From Rhizobium sp. J15 (lineage in GTDB: Bacteria > Pseudomonadota > Alphaproteobacteria > Rhizobiales > Rhizobiaceae): DNA of 64,000 nt. The notes below the pieces were generated by a model, which saw only the letters and a program-made list of their open reading frames with translations, was not told the DNA's origin and made no database searches. Below, piece by piece: positions 8,520 through 16,443 of this stretch. The position numbers were made by a program, and so were the translations under genes. Position 1 is the first letter of the stretch; the number at the start of each line of letters is the position of its first letter. The DNA is taken from contig NZ_NWSX01000027.1 of assembly GCF_002531825.1 (NCBI RefSeq), positions 1 through 64,000 on the forward strand. Direction: 5' to 3'.

Positions 8520-9386
8520 ATGAGCACGGATGACGTTCCAATCACCGAGGACGATGAAGCGCCTGTCGAGACGGTCTCCTTCCCCTTCGACAGGATGACC
8601 GTCCAGCGCTTCCGCGAGACCTTTCCCCGCGCACGTTGGAACGACGCGCTTGGCGCATGGACGGTTCCCGGCAAGACGGCGCGGCGGCGCATCGACCGCT
8701 GGCTGGCGCACGAAGCCGCACGCACTGATCTGTTCGCCACAGAGAAGGGACGGGACGCCTATGCCTTCGAGCCGATCCTCAGCCCCTATCTCGACGTCAT
8801 CAAGACGGGCTTCCGCATCCGGACACCCTTCTCGCGAACCGTGGTCGATGAGCTGCGCCAGGTGCCCTTCGCCCGATGGAACGGCGAACTGCGCGTCTGG
8901 GAGGTTCCCTTCGCCTCCTATGACGAGCTCCAGCATCGCTGGGACGCGATCGAGGCCGCGGCGCAGCGGGCCGAGCCGGAAGAGCGCCGCAAACGCGCCG
9001 AAGCGCGTAAAGGCACAGAGGAAGAGGCGAAGGCCAAGAGCCGCTCGGCCGAGCGCAAACGCCGCCGCGTTCCGGTGCCGGCTGACGATCTTCCGCCGCT
9101 CGAACGCCCCGTGGCGACGAGCGCTTACGGGATCGTCGTCATCACAGACGTGACCGGCGAAATCGTCGAGCCCGATCCGGTCGGAGAGTTCTATCCCGGT
9201 CTCGGCCACGATCATGTCTGGGCCAATTGGCGGCTGCCGACTCTGGAGGAACTCATCCACACCTGGCCGGCCAAGACCGTGGCCGGCGAGCATGACAGCA
9301 AGCGCGGCTGGTGGCAGCCTGATATTGAAGAACTCCGGGAGGCGAGGCGGACGGCGCGGTCGCGGGAGCGAAGAAGAACCCGCTGA
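8520..9386 (+). CDS. Hypothetical protein with two copies of an RWN-W-VP repeat
   Basis: A 288-residue soluble protein I do not recognise by name. It carries an internal duplication: FPRARWNDALGAWTVPG at about residues 38-54 and VPFARWNGELRVWEVPF at about 116-132, each after a hydrophobic/basic lead-in and followed by a helix rich in R, A and E. The repeat (aromatic, RW, N, W, VP) recalls HARP-like modules that bind nucleic acid structures, which is only a resemblance. A long Lys/Arg/Glu helix follows (about 150-185), then a Trp-rich C-terminal region. A G-rich sequence lies too far upstream (about 17 nt) to be an ideal ribosome site, so the start is moderately certain. Confidence 0.6.
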   Translation: MSTDDVPITEDDEAPVETVSFPFDRMTVQRFRETFPRARWNDALGAWTVPGKTARRRIDRWLAHEAARTDLFATEKGRDAYAFEPILSPYLDVIKTGFRIRTPFSRTVVDELRQVPFARWNGELRVWEVPFASYDELQHRWDAIEAAAQRAEPEERRKRAEARKGTEEEAKAKSRSAERKRRRVPVPADDLPPLERPVATSAYGIVVITDVTGEIVEPDPVGEFYPGLGHDHVWANWRLPTLEELIHTWPAKTVAGEHDSKRGWWQPDIEELREARRTARSRERRRTR

Positions 9387-9394
9387 CGCGACCT

Positions 9395-9410
9395 GCCGGC
9401 CGCCGCCGGC
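9395..9410. terminator. Short bidirectional stem-loop
   Basis: GCCGGC, a 4-nt loop and GCCGGC form a GC-only hairpin filling the gap between the convergent stops at 9386 and 9411. No U-tract follows on either strand. Confidence 0.4.
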
Positions 9411-10337
9411 TCACCGGGACTTCTTGTAGAGCTTCTCGGCGATCTCGAACATCTCCTCGGGAGCGTAATCCGGTGTGAAGGCAGAGGGCACGCCGACGAG
9501 CTGGTGGATCTTGCCGCCTTCCGGCATGCCTTCGACGACTTCGAGCTCGCCCGGCGGATCGTCGGGAAGCGCCACCTCGTCATTGCTCCAGATGCCGGCG
9601 ATCTCCTTGTAATCGTTGGGGCTCCAGGTGTAGAGGCGGCGATGCGATCCCTCGTCGAGATATTTCTGCGCCTCCGGAATATTGGCGAGCGGAATGTTGG
9701 GGCAGGGGAGGAACTTCTCGATCTCGACGCCGGTGATCTTCTTCAGGGCAAGCGCGTAAGCATGCGCGTGCACGGAACCTCGGACGAGCAGATAGCCGCA
9801 GACTTCACGCCCAGTCGGGTCTGTGACGGTCTCGTAGACCCTGAGCTTGTGGAGCCTCGCCCCGCATTCCAGATGGAAATTGTGCAGGAGATCGAAGACG
9901 ATGTTGCCGGTGGTGGTGATGAAGTCGTTGTTCCACGAGGCGCCGTTGCTGTTGACCGGCATCGCGCCGCCGCCGCCCGACAGGAAGCTTGCGGCAAGCC
10001 GGATATCCGCCATGTCCGCGAACGGCGCGTCGGAAATGTCACCGCCATCACCTGCATCGCCATCCGGTTTGTCAGGGCCGTTGGCGAGCATGGCGACGCC
10101 GTTGCTGACCAGCTCGACATGGCCGAGCTCTTCCGCCGTGATGCTGGCAACCAGGCTATAGAACGGCCGGAGCTTCGACTTGGAGCGGAAATTGAAGCTC
10201 TGGAACATGTAGTTGCCGAGCGTCGACATCTCGCCGTATTTGCCGCCCAGCAGTTCCTGGAGGGCTGCGGCCGCGTTCGGGTCGGCCGCCTTCGGCGCCG
10301 GCAATTCCGCCTGCAATTGATCCACGCGCATGAACAT
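9411..10337 (-). CDS. Manganese-containing (non-haem) catalase
   Basis: A 308-residue dimanganese catalase that breaks hydrogen peroxide into water and oxygen in the cytoplasm. Metal-ligand segments are recognisable: YGEMSTLGNYMFQS with E36, ITAEELGHVELV with the Glu and H73, FHLECGARLHKLRVYE, and a later SVHAHAYALAL. Length and C-terminal tail fit the family. It is monocistronic, with an EcfG-like promoter about 30 bp upstream, consistent with the known general-stress control of this enzyme in alphaproteobacteria. The Mn uptake operon sitABCD is in the same window, though not adjacent. Confidence 0.93.
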   Translation of the reverse strand: MFMRVDQLQAELPAPKAADPNAAAALQELLGGKYGEMSTLGNYMFQSFNFRSKSKLRPFYSLVASITAEELGHVELVSNGVAMLANGPDKPDGDAGDGGDISDAPFADMADIRLAASFLSGGGGAMPVNSNGASWNNDFITTTGNIVFDLLHNFHLECGARLHKLRVYETVTDPTGREVCGYLLVRGSVHAHAYALALKKITGVEIEKFLPCPNIPLANIPEAQKYLDEGSHRRLYTWSPNDYKEIAGIWSNDEVALPDDPPGELEVVEGMPEGGKIHQLVGVPSAFTPDYAPEEMFEIAEKLYKKSR

Positions 10338-10367
10338 CGGGAAGCTCCTTTGGTTGGAAAACGTCCA

Positions 10368-10392
10368 AACCTCGCTCGGCTTCGACGGTTCC
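10368..10392 (-). promoter_or_regulatory. EcfG-type (general stress sigma) promoter candidate
   Basis: On the minus strand GGAAC is followed after 16 nt by GGTT, near the EcfG consensus GGAAC-N16/17-CGTT, and is placed 31 bp upstream of the Mn-catalase start codon. The -35 is perfect and the -10 matches three of four bases. Confidence 0.5.
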
Positions 10393-10427
10393 CGTGGCTC
10401 CCGCGTATTCTTGGTCTACGATTTCGC

Positions 10428-10925
10428 CTATTGCGGCGGCTTCACCGACAACAGCGTTTCCAGCGACACCGGCCGTAACCCTTGAGCATCGACACCGACA
10501 TCATATTGCCGGGGCAAAGGCTTCAGGCGGCCGTGGGAATGGCCGTGCAGGTTGAGCGATTTCTTGCCCATCTTGTTCCAGGTTCGGAACGGGTAGTGAC
10601 AGAGGACGAGCAGCTGATCGTCGAGCGTCATCTCGTGGTAGTGCTGGACGCTCGTCCAGCCCGTCGCTTCCGTCGTCGTCTGCGGATCGTTGTTGCCGAT
10701 GATGAGGTGCTTTCGCCCGTTCAGCATGGAAAGAAGCTGGTCGCAGTCGCCGCCGCGGGAGGACATGAAGTCGCCGAGATGCCAGATATCGTCCTCAGGC
10801 CCGACCACTTCGTTCCAATAGCGTATCAGGGTGACGTCGTGGGAGGCCATGTCGGGAAATGGGCGCCGGTCGATCCTGAGGATGCGCGGATCTGCGAAGT
10901 GGGTGTCGCTGGTGAAATAGATCAT
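10428..10925 (-). CDS. Calcineurin-like metallophosphoesterase
   Basis: A 165-residue single-domain phosphoesterase with every family block: SDTHF (residues 6-10), WHLGD (about 48-52), GNND (about 78-81), CHYP (about 109-112) and HGHSHG (about 127-132). These residues bind two metal ions. Small stand-alone members of this type hydrolyse phosphodiesters or phosphomonoesters; the physiological substrate is unknown. It lies about 90 bp upstream of the Mn-catalase on the same strand, separated by that gene's own promoter. Confidence 0.88.
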   Translation of the reverse strand: MIYFTSDTHFADPRILRIDRRPFPDMASHDVTLIRYWNEVVGPEDDIWHLGDFMSSRGGDCDQLLSMLNGRKHLIIGNNDPQTTTEATGWTSVQHYHEMTLDDQLLVLCHYPFRTWNKMGKKSLNLHGHSHGRLKPLPRQYDVGVDAQGLRPVSLETLLSVKPPQ

Positions 10926-10970
10926 CCGACAGAGATGGGGCGCTTGGCGCGGTTGAAAACCCGCCCCTTG

Positions 10971-11792
10971 CTAATGGCCGGGCCTCGGAATCGACTGCTT
11001 GACGTCGTCAAGCGACGGGCCGCGGACGATGCGGTAGCGCGCTTCGACCAGATTGTAGATGCCGAAGGCCGCCAGTCCGGCCGCGACGGCGATGTAGAGG
11101 ATGGAGCCGAAAGGAAGCCGCCTCACCCAATCCAGCGCATCGGCCATGCTGCCGGCCTGCTGCGGATCGACGCGAAAACCGGCATAGGCGAAGAAGATGC
11201 CCATGATCGCGAACACGACGCCACGCGCGACGAGCCCATATATGCAGATCAGGGTCACGACGCCGCTGCGGTCGGAGAGCTTGAGGTAGCGCTCGAACTT
11301 CTTGGTGAGGCCCTTGGCCGCGGTTACGACCCCGCCGATGATGAAGCCGAGGCCGACCGCGATCGCCAGGTAAGCGCCGAAGGGCTGCGACATGATCCAC
11401 TCGGCCAATCCCTTCTCGCCCGAGCCTTCGCCCCCGCCGCCGCTGAAGAGAGCGTGCCCGAGCGCATATCCGGCCAATCCGAGATAGGTGACGGCGCTGC
11501 TGAAAAGGACCGTGCGGATGGCGATCGCCTTGGCGTCGCTGCCATGGCCGTCGCTGTCGGCCAAGGATTGCGCCAGGCGCCAGGCGACGAAACCGAGAAG
11601 GCCAAGGCCGATCAGCCCCACCCAGGCGCGGCCGAAAGGCTGTCCCAGAAGCGTCGACAGCGCCGATTTCGTTTCCGGCCGGCCGCCGGCGATGCCGGAA
11701 AAGAGCGCGAGACCCGCAATCAGCAGGAAGACGACGCCGCGCGCGACATAACCGCTCTTGGCAAGCAGCTCGAAACGAAATCCCTTTGGCAT
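10971..11792 (-). CDS. DUF1206 membrane protein
   Basis: A 273-residue inner-membrane protein made of three repeats of a two-helix unit (roughly residues 8-80, 95-170 and 185-260), each with an ARGVVF-like arginine-glycine motif (YVARGVVFLL near 15, LVARGVVFAI near 190). This is the DUF1206 arrangement; function unknown. A weak EcfG-like signature (AAAAC, 16 nt, CGTT) lies 50-70 bp upstream. Company with Mn-catalase and Hsp20 suggests a stress role, which is inference only. Confidence 0.82.
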   Translation of the reverse strand: MPKGFRFELLAKSGYVARGVVFLLIAGLALFSGIAGGRPETKSALSTLLGQPFGRAWVGLIGLGLLGFVAWRLAQSLADSDGHGSDAKAIAIRTVLFSSAVTYLGLAGYALGHALFSGGGGEGSGEKGLAEWIMSQPFGAYLAIAVGLGFIIGGVVTAAKGLTKKFERYLKLSDRSGVVTLICIYGLVARGVVFAIMGIFFAYAGFRVDPQQAGSMADALDWVRRLPFGSILYIAVAAGLAAFGIYNLVEARYRIVRGPSLDDVKQSIPRPGH

Positions 11793-11913
11793 GATATTCT
11801 CCGCGCATCGCCGTGATCGTCATCACTAACGCGCCACCGCGCCGAAAGTTTTCGAAGATCGGCCCGCCGCGAGGAGCTTTCCGCCCCGCCTCAAAAAAAA
11901 TTTTTGAAACCCT

Positions 11914-11942
11914 CTTGAACCGAAAAATCTCAAAAACCAGAT
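11914..11942 (+). promoter_or_regulatory. Candidate heat-shock (RpoH) promoter
   Basis: CTTGAA is followed after 17 nt by CCAGAT, resembling the alphaproteobacterial RpoH pattern. The predicted transcript start, about 11949, coincides with the first hairpin of the RNA thermometer. The -10 element is imperfect. Confidence 0.4.
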
Positions 11943-11949
11943 CATTCGT

Positions 11950-12033
11950 GTCGGCAGCCCAATGGGGGCCGACCATAGGAGACGCGAGTTTCCGACGCGT
12001 CTCCAGTCATCTCGCTTTAAGGAGGATTTGGCT
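11950..12033 (+). ncRNA. ROSE-type RNA thermometer in the hsp20 leader
   Basis: The leader of the small heat-shock gene folds into successive hairpins. The first pairs GTCGGC (11950) with GCCGAC. The second is a perfect 9-bp stem of GGAGACGCG and CGCGTCTCC with a 9-nt loop. The last, TCCAGTC...TCGCT...AAGGAGGAT, hides the ribosome site against the conserved U(U/C)GCU element. The spacing and the TCCAGTC/TCGCT/GGAGGAT words match the Bradyrhizobium hspA ROSE element. ROSE hairpins melt at heat-shock temperature and allow translation. Confidence 0.85.
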
Positions 12034-12504
12034 ATGAGAAACGACTTCGACTTCGCACCGCTCTATCGGTCCAGCATCGGCTTCGACCGTGTCTTCAATC
12101 TCCTCAACAACGCGCAGCGCCTCCAGGCCATCGACGCCTGGCCGCCCTACGACATCGTCAAGATCGGCGAGGATGAATACCGCATCACCATGGCGGTCGC
12201 CGGTTATGCCGATGCCGATCTCGACCTCACGCAGGAGCGCAACGTGCTCGTCGTGAAAGGTCACAAGGCCGAGGAGAAGCAAGGCGAATATCTGCATCGC
12301 GGCATCGCCGGCCGCGCTTTCGAGCGCCGCTTCGAGCTTGCCGACCATGTTCGCGTCGAGAACGCTTCGCTGACGAACGGTCTGCTCTCCGTCGCGCTGA
12401 AACGGGAAGTTCCGGAAGCGATGAAGCCGCGCAAGATCGCCATTGGAGACGGCTCCTTTCAACAGGCGCCCCTTCAGATCGAAGCCGAGCGTCAGGTGGC
12501 TTAA
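12034..12504 (+). CDS. Small heat-shock protein, Hsp20/IbpA type
   Basis: A 156-residue alpha-crystallin chaperone that holds unfolding proteins as oligomers in the cytoplasm. The N-terminus (PLYRSSIGFDRVFNLL), the WPPYDIVK entry to the beta-sandwich and the closing NGLLSVAL motif (A-x-x-x-n-G-x-L type) are typical of IbpA homologues. The start at 12034 follows GGAGGA, which is embedded in the ROSE thermometer, so the start is secure. A small gene follows 13 bp downstream. Confidence 0.95.
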   Translation: MRNDFDFAPLYRSSIGFDRVFNLLNNAQRLQAIDAWPPYDIVKIGEDEYRITMAVAGYADADLDLTQERNVLVVKGHKAEEKQGEYLHRGIAGRAFERRFELADHVRVENASLTNGLLSVALKREVPEAMKPRKIAIGDGSFQQAPLQIEAERQVA

Positions 12505-12517
12505 AGAGGTTTTGGGC

Positions 12518-12661
12518 ATGAAGTCCAGGATCCGCAAGCCCTTCCTGGTCGAAATCAGGAAACGTCGCGGCAAGCCGGCGATTGGCAGCCACAGAGGTCC
12601 CATCGCCAAGCTGCTCGAGAAGCTGAGCACCGCTACCCCGGCGCCGGCTGCACGCAGCTGA
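12518..12661 (+). CDS. Small basic protein downstream of hsp20
   Basis: A 47-residue very basic protein (MKSRIRKPFLVEIRKRRGK...), with AAAGAGG before the ATG and 13 bp after the hsp20 stop, so it is probably co-transcribed and heat-induced. It ends just before an intrinsic-terminator-like hairpin. Comparable short Arg/Lys-rich genes occur behind rhizobial small heat-shock genes, but I know no function. Nucleic-acid contact is possible from its charge, without direct evidence. Confidence 0.55.
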   Translation: MKSRIRKPFLVEIRKRRGKPAIGSHRGPIAKLLEKLSTATPAPAARS

Positions 12662-12682
12662 GGCGGCGCAAGTCAGAAATGA

Positions 12683-12710
12683 AGGAGGGCCGGCCAGCGT
12701 CGGCCCTCCT
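12683..12710 (+). terminator. Terminator of the hsp20 operon
   Basis: AGGAGGGCCG and CGGCCCTCCT form a perfect 10-bp stem with an 8-nt loop, 20 bp after the small basic gene. The downstream U-content is low (GTGCTTGG). Confidence 0.65.
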
Positions 12711-12752
12711 GTGCTTGGAATAAGAACGTCATCCCCGACCCAGGAGTTGCCG

Positions 12753-13229
12753 ATGCCGGTTCGTAGCGCCGGGCTTCTCGTCTACCGGCTTTTCGAGACG
12801 AGGCTGGAGGTGCTGCTCGTGCATCCCGGCGGCCCGTTCTGGGCAAGGAAGGACGAAGGCGCCTGGTCGATCCCGAAAGGGCTGGTGGAACCGGGCGAAG
12901 ACGAGCTGTCAGCGGCGATCCGCGAGACGCGGGAGGAGCTTGGTTTCGATATACCGGGAGACTACGCCCCGCTTGGCGAATACCGCCAGCCTGGCGGAAA
13001 AGTGGTGGTCGTCTGGTCCGTGCAGGTGGATCCGGCATTTGATGTCGATAAGATCACAAGCTCGGAATTCCAGATGGAATGGCCTCCGAAATCGGGGCGT
13101 CTTCAAAATTTTCCCGAGGTCGATCGAGCCGGGTGGTTTTCCGTTGCCGAGGCCGAGACCAAAATCCTGAAAGGCCAGGCGGCCATGCTTGCGGATCTCG
13201 TCGAGCAGAGATCTAGTCGACCCCGGTGA
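12753..13229 (+). CDS. NUDIX hydrolase
   Basis: A 158-residue NUDIX pyrophosphohydrolase. The Nudix box is complete: G, five residues, E, seven residues, RETREELGF (around residues 43-65), giving the metal-binding glutamates. The protein resembles the diadenosine-polyphosphate or nucleotide-housekeeping type (PVRSAGLLVYRL at the N-terminus, KGLVEPGE). The start at 12753 follows CAGGAG. Its last 17 bp overlap the 3-prime end of the convergent LacI gene. Substrate unknown. Confidence 0.9.
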   Translation: MPVRSAGLLVYRLFETRLEVLLVHPGGPFWARKDEGAWSIPKGLVEPGEDELSAAIRETREELGFDIPGDYAPLGEYRQPGGKVVVVWSVQVDPAFDVDKITSSEFQMEWPPKSGRLQNFPEVDRAGWFSVAEAETKILKGQAAMLADLVEQRSSRPR

Positions 13230-14211
13230 TCACTGGATGGAAGGCGATGATCTTTTCGGAAGGCAAATTTCCGTCGCCGCGGCTTGCGGAAAGCAGAAGT
13301 GCGGCGGCGGCTTCGCCCATCTGGCGACGCGGCGAGATCGAAGTGGCGATCCTGACCGGCAGGGCGCGGGCGACCTCCAGCCCGTTGAAGCCGGCGATCA
13401 GGATTTCCCGGGGGCAGGAAACGCCAAGTTCGAGGCAGGCGAAGGCGCCGCCGGTCGCCATGTCGTCGCTGGAATAATAGATGCAATCGAGATCGCGGGT
13501 CGCCGCCAGCAGGGAGAGCGTCAGCTGCTTGCCGTGCGCGATGGAGGAATAGGCCGAATCGATCCGCTCATGCGCGAAGGAAAGACCGCTTTCGCGCAGC
13601 ACCTTTTCGAAGCCGGCCTTGCGTTTGCCGGCGCGCAAGTCCCTGTCGAGCGCGCTGCCGATATAGCCGAATCGCCGCCTTCCGGCAGAAAGCAGCGCCG
13701 CCGCCATCTCCTGTCCCGCCTTGCCATGCGAAAGCCCGACGTTGAAATCGACGGGTGTGCCGTCGAGATCCATCAGCTGGATGACGGGGATATCGGCATG
13801 CTGCAGCATCCGCACGGTTTCCGCCGGCTGGTCGAGGCCGGTGACGACGATCGCGGCAGGCCGCCAGGAGAGCATATCGCGGATGATCTCGCGCTCCTTG
13901 GCCATGTCGTAGTCGGAAATTCCAAAGACCGCCTGCATGCCGGAGCCCTGCAACCCTGCGGAAATGCCCTCCAACATCTCGGGAAAGACGATGTTCGACA
14001 TGCTGGGGACGACGACGGCGACGAGGTTCGTCCGTTGCGACGACAGCGAGAGCGCCAGCCGGTTGCCGACATAGCTCAGCCGCTCCGCCTCCTGCAGCAC
14101 TTTTTCGCGGGTTTCCTTGGAGACGTCGGCTGCGCCGCGGAGCGCGCGCGATACCGTCATCTTGCTGACGCCGGCCGCGGCGGCAATCTCTTCCAGTGTG
14201 GATTTGCGCAT
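13213..14211 (-). CDS. LacI-family transcriptional regulator
   Basis: A 332-residue repressor with an N-terminal helix-turn-helix (TLEEIAAAAGVSKMTVSRALRG, residues 4-25), a hinge helix, and a periplasmic-binding-protein-like sugar domain. The start at 14211 gives the canonical short LacI N-terminus. It is divergent from the dehydrogenase/ABC operon at 14388, and a 24-bp near-perfect palindrome with the LacI-type CG centre lies between them. It most likely represses that operon and itself, with a sugar acid or derivative as inducer. Confidence 0.93.
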   Translation of the reverse strand: MRKSTLEEIAAAAGVSKMTVSRALRGAADVSKETREKVLQEAERLSYVGNRLALSLSSQRTNLVAVVVPSMSNIVFPEMLEGISAGLQGSGMQAVFGISDYDMAKEREIIRDMLSWRPAAIVVTGLDQPAETVRMLQHADIPVIQLMDLDGTPVDFNVGLSHGKAGQEMAAALLSAGRRRFGYIGSALDRDLRAGKRKAGFEKVLRESGLSFAHERIDSAYSSIAHGKQLTLSLLAATRDLDCIYYSSDDMATGGAFACLELGVSCPREILIAGFNGLEVARALPVRIATSISPRRQMGEAAAALLLSASRGDGNLPSEKIIAFHPVITGVD

Positions 14212-14324
14212 CGCGGTTGATCCTGTCGTCGCACAGCCGCACGAGCGGCACGGTAAATTCATAGGCCTTTTTTCCGGAAAAGGAAAACACCCGGCACTTG
14301 ACATAACTGATAAAAATGGGGCTT

Positions 14325-14348
14325 GTTACCGATACCGGTATCGATAAC
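14325..14348. promoter_or_regulatory. LacI-type operator
   Basis: Left arm GTTACCGATACC and right arm GGTATCGATAAC form a 24-bp palindrome with a single mismatch and a central CCGG, typical of LacI-family sites. It lies just downstream of a TTGACA -35-like hexamer (14298-14303), where a bound repressor would block the -10 and start region of the plus-strand operon. Confidence 0.75.
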
Positions 14349-14387
14349 ACCGCCGGAACAACTTGTGTGGCATCCGGGAGAAACGCC

Positions 14388-15296
14388 GTGCAGGACATGA
14401 GGAAAGCAGCAGTCATTGGTCTCGGCTCGATGGGCTGGGGCGCGGCCCTCTCGCTTTTGAGGGCGGGCTTCACCGTCGGCGGATGCGACGTCCGTCACGA
14501 CGTGCTGCAACGATTTTCCGAAGCGGGCGGCAAAGCCTGCGACACGCCGGCAGCGGCGGCCGAGGGCGCTGCAACCGTCTTCGTCTATGTCGTCAACAGC
14601 GCCCAGGTCGAGCACGTGCTGTTCGGCCCGCATGGCGCGCTGGAGACGGCCGCCGCCGGCACCGTCTTCCTGCTCTGCACCACCATGGCGCCGAGCGCCA
14701 CGATCGCCATTTCCGAGCGCCTGGAGGCGGCCGGCATGCAGGTCGTCGACGCGCCGGTTTCCGGCGGCCACGTCAAGGCGCTCTCCGGCGAGATCACCGT
14801 CATGGCCTCCGGCTCGAACGCGGCTTTCGCGCGCGCCGGCGCAGCACTCGACGCCGTATCGGCCAAGGTCTTCCGGCTCGGCGACCGGCCAGGCCCCGGC
14901 TCCCAGGTCAAGATGATCAACCAGCTTCTGGCCGGCGTCCACATCGCCGCCACGGCGGAAGCCATGACGCTCGCGGCCAAGACAGGCATCGACCTCAAGA
15001 CGCTCTACGATGTTCTGCGCGTTTCGGCCGGCTCGTCCTGGATGTTCGAAAACCGCGGCGAGCATATCGTCGAGGGCGATTACACGCCCCGCTCCGCCGT
15101 CGACATCTTCGTCAAGGATCTCGGCATCGTCCGCTCGGAGGCCGAGCGGACCGGGGGCGTGACGCCGCTTGCGGCAACGGCTCTCGCCCTCTTCAAAGAG
15201 GCATCCGAGGCAGGCCTCGGGCGCGAGGACGATGCGGCGGTCGCAAAGATCCTGGCGAAAAAATGCGGCGCCACATTGCCCGGCATGGAAGGCTAG
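14388..15296 (+). CDS. 3-hydroxyacid dehydrogenase, L-threonate dehydrogenase (LtnD)-like
   Basis: A 302-residue beta-hydroxyacid dehydrogenase. It has the NAD-binding motif VIGLGSMGWGAA near the N-terminus, the substrate-binding DAPVSGGHVKA block (about residues 120-130), and the catalytic lysine in QVKMINQLLAG (about 183-192). Within this superfamily it looks closest to four-carbon sugar-acid dehydrogenases such as LtnD. The GTG at 14388 is preferred because GGGAG lies 7 nt upstream; an ATG at 14397 is the alternative. It is first in the operon with a DenD-like enzyme, an SDR and a sugar ABC transporter. Confidence 0.8.
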   Translation: MQDMRKAAVIGLGSMGWGAALSLLRAGFTVGGCDVRHDVLQRFSEAGGKACDTPAAAAEGAATVFVYVVNSAQVEHVLFGPHGALETAAAGTVFLLCTTMAPSATIAISERLEAAGMQVVDAPVSGGHVKALSGEITVMASGSNAAFARAGAALDAVSAKVFRLGDRPGPGSQVKMINQLLAGVHIAATAEAMTLAAKTGIDLKTLYDVLRVSAGSSWMFENRGEHIVEGDYTPRSAVDIFVKDLGIVRSEAERTGGVTPLAATALALFKEASEAGLGREDDAAVAKILAKKCGATLPGMEG

Positions 15297-15347
15297 CCCC
15301 TGATGAAAATCCTGCCCGGCCGGAAGCCTGCCGACGAAGGAGACTGC

Positions 15348-15422
15348 GTGCATCCTGCCGACGCGATCTTCCGCCCTATATGCGCACACGCAAGGGTGAT
15401 GCGACGAGCGGCGCGAACTTGA
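15348..15422 (+). other. Possible very short ORF between the two dehydrogenase genes
   Basis: A 24-codon frame starts with GTG (first residues VHPADAIFRPIC) behind a good ribosome site (GAAGGAGA, 5 nt) and ends at 15422. It could be a small peptide gene, a translational coupler, or the eroded start of a lost gene. Nothing beyond the ribosome site supports it. Confidence 0.25.
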
Positions 15423-15456
15423 CTGACGACACCGGCCGACGGGAGGAAGAGCCGAT

Positions 15457-16443
15457 ATGCATGTGATGATTTTGGGCGCGGCGGGCATGGTCGGCCGCAA
15501 GCTGGTCGAGAAGATCGCGCGCGAGCCGCTGGCTTTCGGCCGGCCCGTCACCCGCCTGACGCTGGCGGATGCCTTTGAGCCGCCGGTGCCGGAAACGCTG
15601 CGGCCCGTGTCGACGGCGCTGACGGTCGATCTTGCCGGCGCCGGCGCGGCCGACAGGTTGATCGAAGGGCGGCCGGACCTGATCTTCCATCTCGCCGCCA
15701 TCGTCTCGGGAGAGGCGGAAGCGGATTTCGACAAAGGTTACGCCGTCAATCTCGACGGCACGCGCGCGCTGTTCGATGCGATCCGCCAGGCCGGCCTGAC
15801 GAGCGCCTATGTGCCGCGCCTCGTCTTCGCCTCGTCGATCGCCGTCTTCGGAACGCCGTTCCCGGAGGTTATTCCGGACGAATTCTTCGCCACGCCGCTG
15901 ACGAGCTACGGCACCCAGAAGGCGATCGCCGAACTGCTGCTCGCCGACTATTCCCGCCGCGGCATTTTCGACGGCATCGGCATCCGGCTGCCGACCATCT
16001 GCGTGCGTCCGGGCACGCCCAACAAGGCGGCCTCCGGTTTCTTTTCCAACATCCTGCGCGAGCCGCTGGTCGGCAAGGAAGCCATCCTGCCGGTCAGCGA
16101 CAGTGTGCGGCACTGGTTCGCGAGCCCGCGCGCAGCCGTCGGCTTCTTCGTCCATGCCGCGACGATCGATACGGCAAGGATCGGCGCACGGCGCAACCTC
16201 ACCATGCCTGGCCTTTCCGCGCTGGTCTCCGAAGAGATCGAAGCCCTGCGCCGCGTGGCCGGCGACAAGGCGGTCGCGCTCATCAAACGCGTGCCCGATC
16301 CCGTAATCGAACGCATCGTCGCCGGCTGGCCGACGCAGTTCGATGCGGAGAGAGCGTCTTCGCTCGGCTTCAAGGCGGAGACGAGCTTCGACGAGATCCT
16401 GAAAGTTCATATCGAGGATGAACTCGGCGGGAGGATCGCATGA
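15457..16443 (+). CDS. NAD-dependent epimerase-type dehydrogenase, D-erythronate dehydrogenase (DenD)-like
   Basis: A 328-residue extended-SDR protein. It has the Rossmann motif [11 protein letters not shown] at residues 4-14, FHLAAIVSG (about 76-84), the active-site Tyr and Lys in [10 protein letters not shown] (about 149-158), and the [10 protein letters not shown] substrate-binding turn. The pattern matches DenD, which oxidises D-erythronate at C2 to 2-oxo-tetronate. The ribosome site GGGAGGAAGAG precedes the ATG. Its last 4 bp overlap the next SDR (ATGA). The later tetronate enzymes (isomerase, kinase, decarboxylase) are not in this window. Confidence 0.8.
   Translation: MHVMILGAAGMVGRKLVEKIAREPLAFGRPVTRLTLADAFEPPVPETLRPVSTALTVDLAGAGAADRLIEGRPDLIFHLAAIVSGEAEADFDKGYAVNLDGTRALFDAIRQAGLTSAYVPRLVFASSIAVFGTPFPEVIPDEFFATPLTSYGTQKAIAELLLADYSRRGIFDGIGIRLPTICVRPGTPNKAASGFFSNILREPLVGKEAILPVSDSVRHWFASPRAAVGFFVHAATIDTARIGARRNLTMPGLSALVSEEIEALRRVAGDKAVALIKRVPDPVIERIVAGWPTQFDAERASSLGFKAETSFDEILKVHIEDELGGRIA

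Noticed and set aside
12034-12661. Mobile element or toxin-antitoxin pair for hsp20 plus the small basic gene
   Set aside because: There are no terminal repeats or transposase, and the thermometer and terminator explain the unit as a heat-shock operon.
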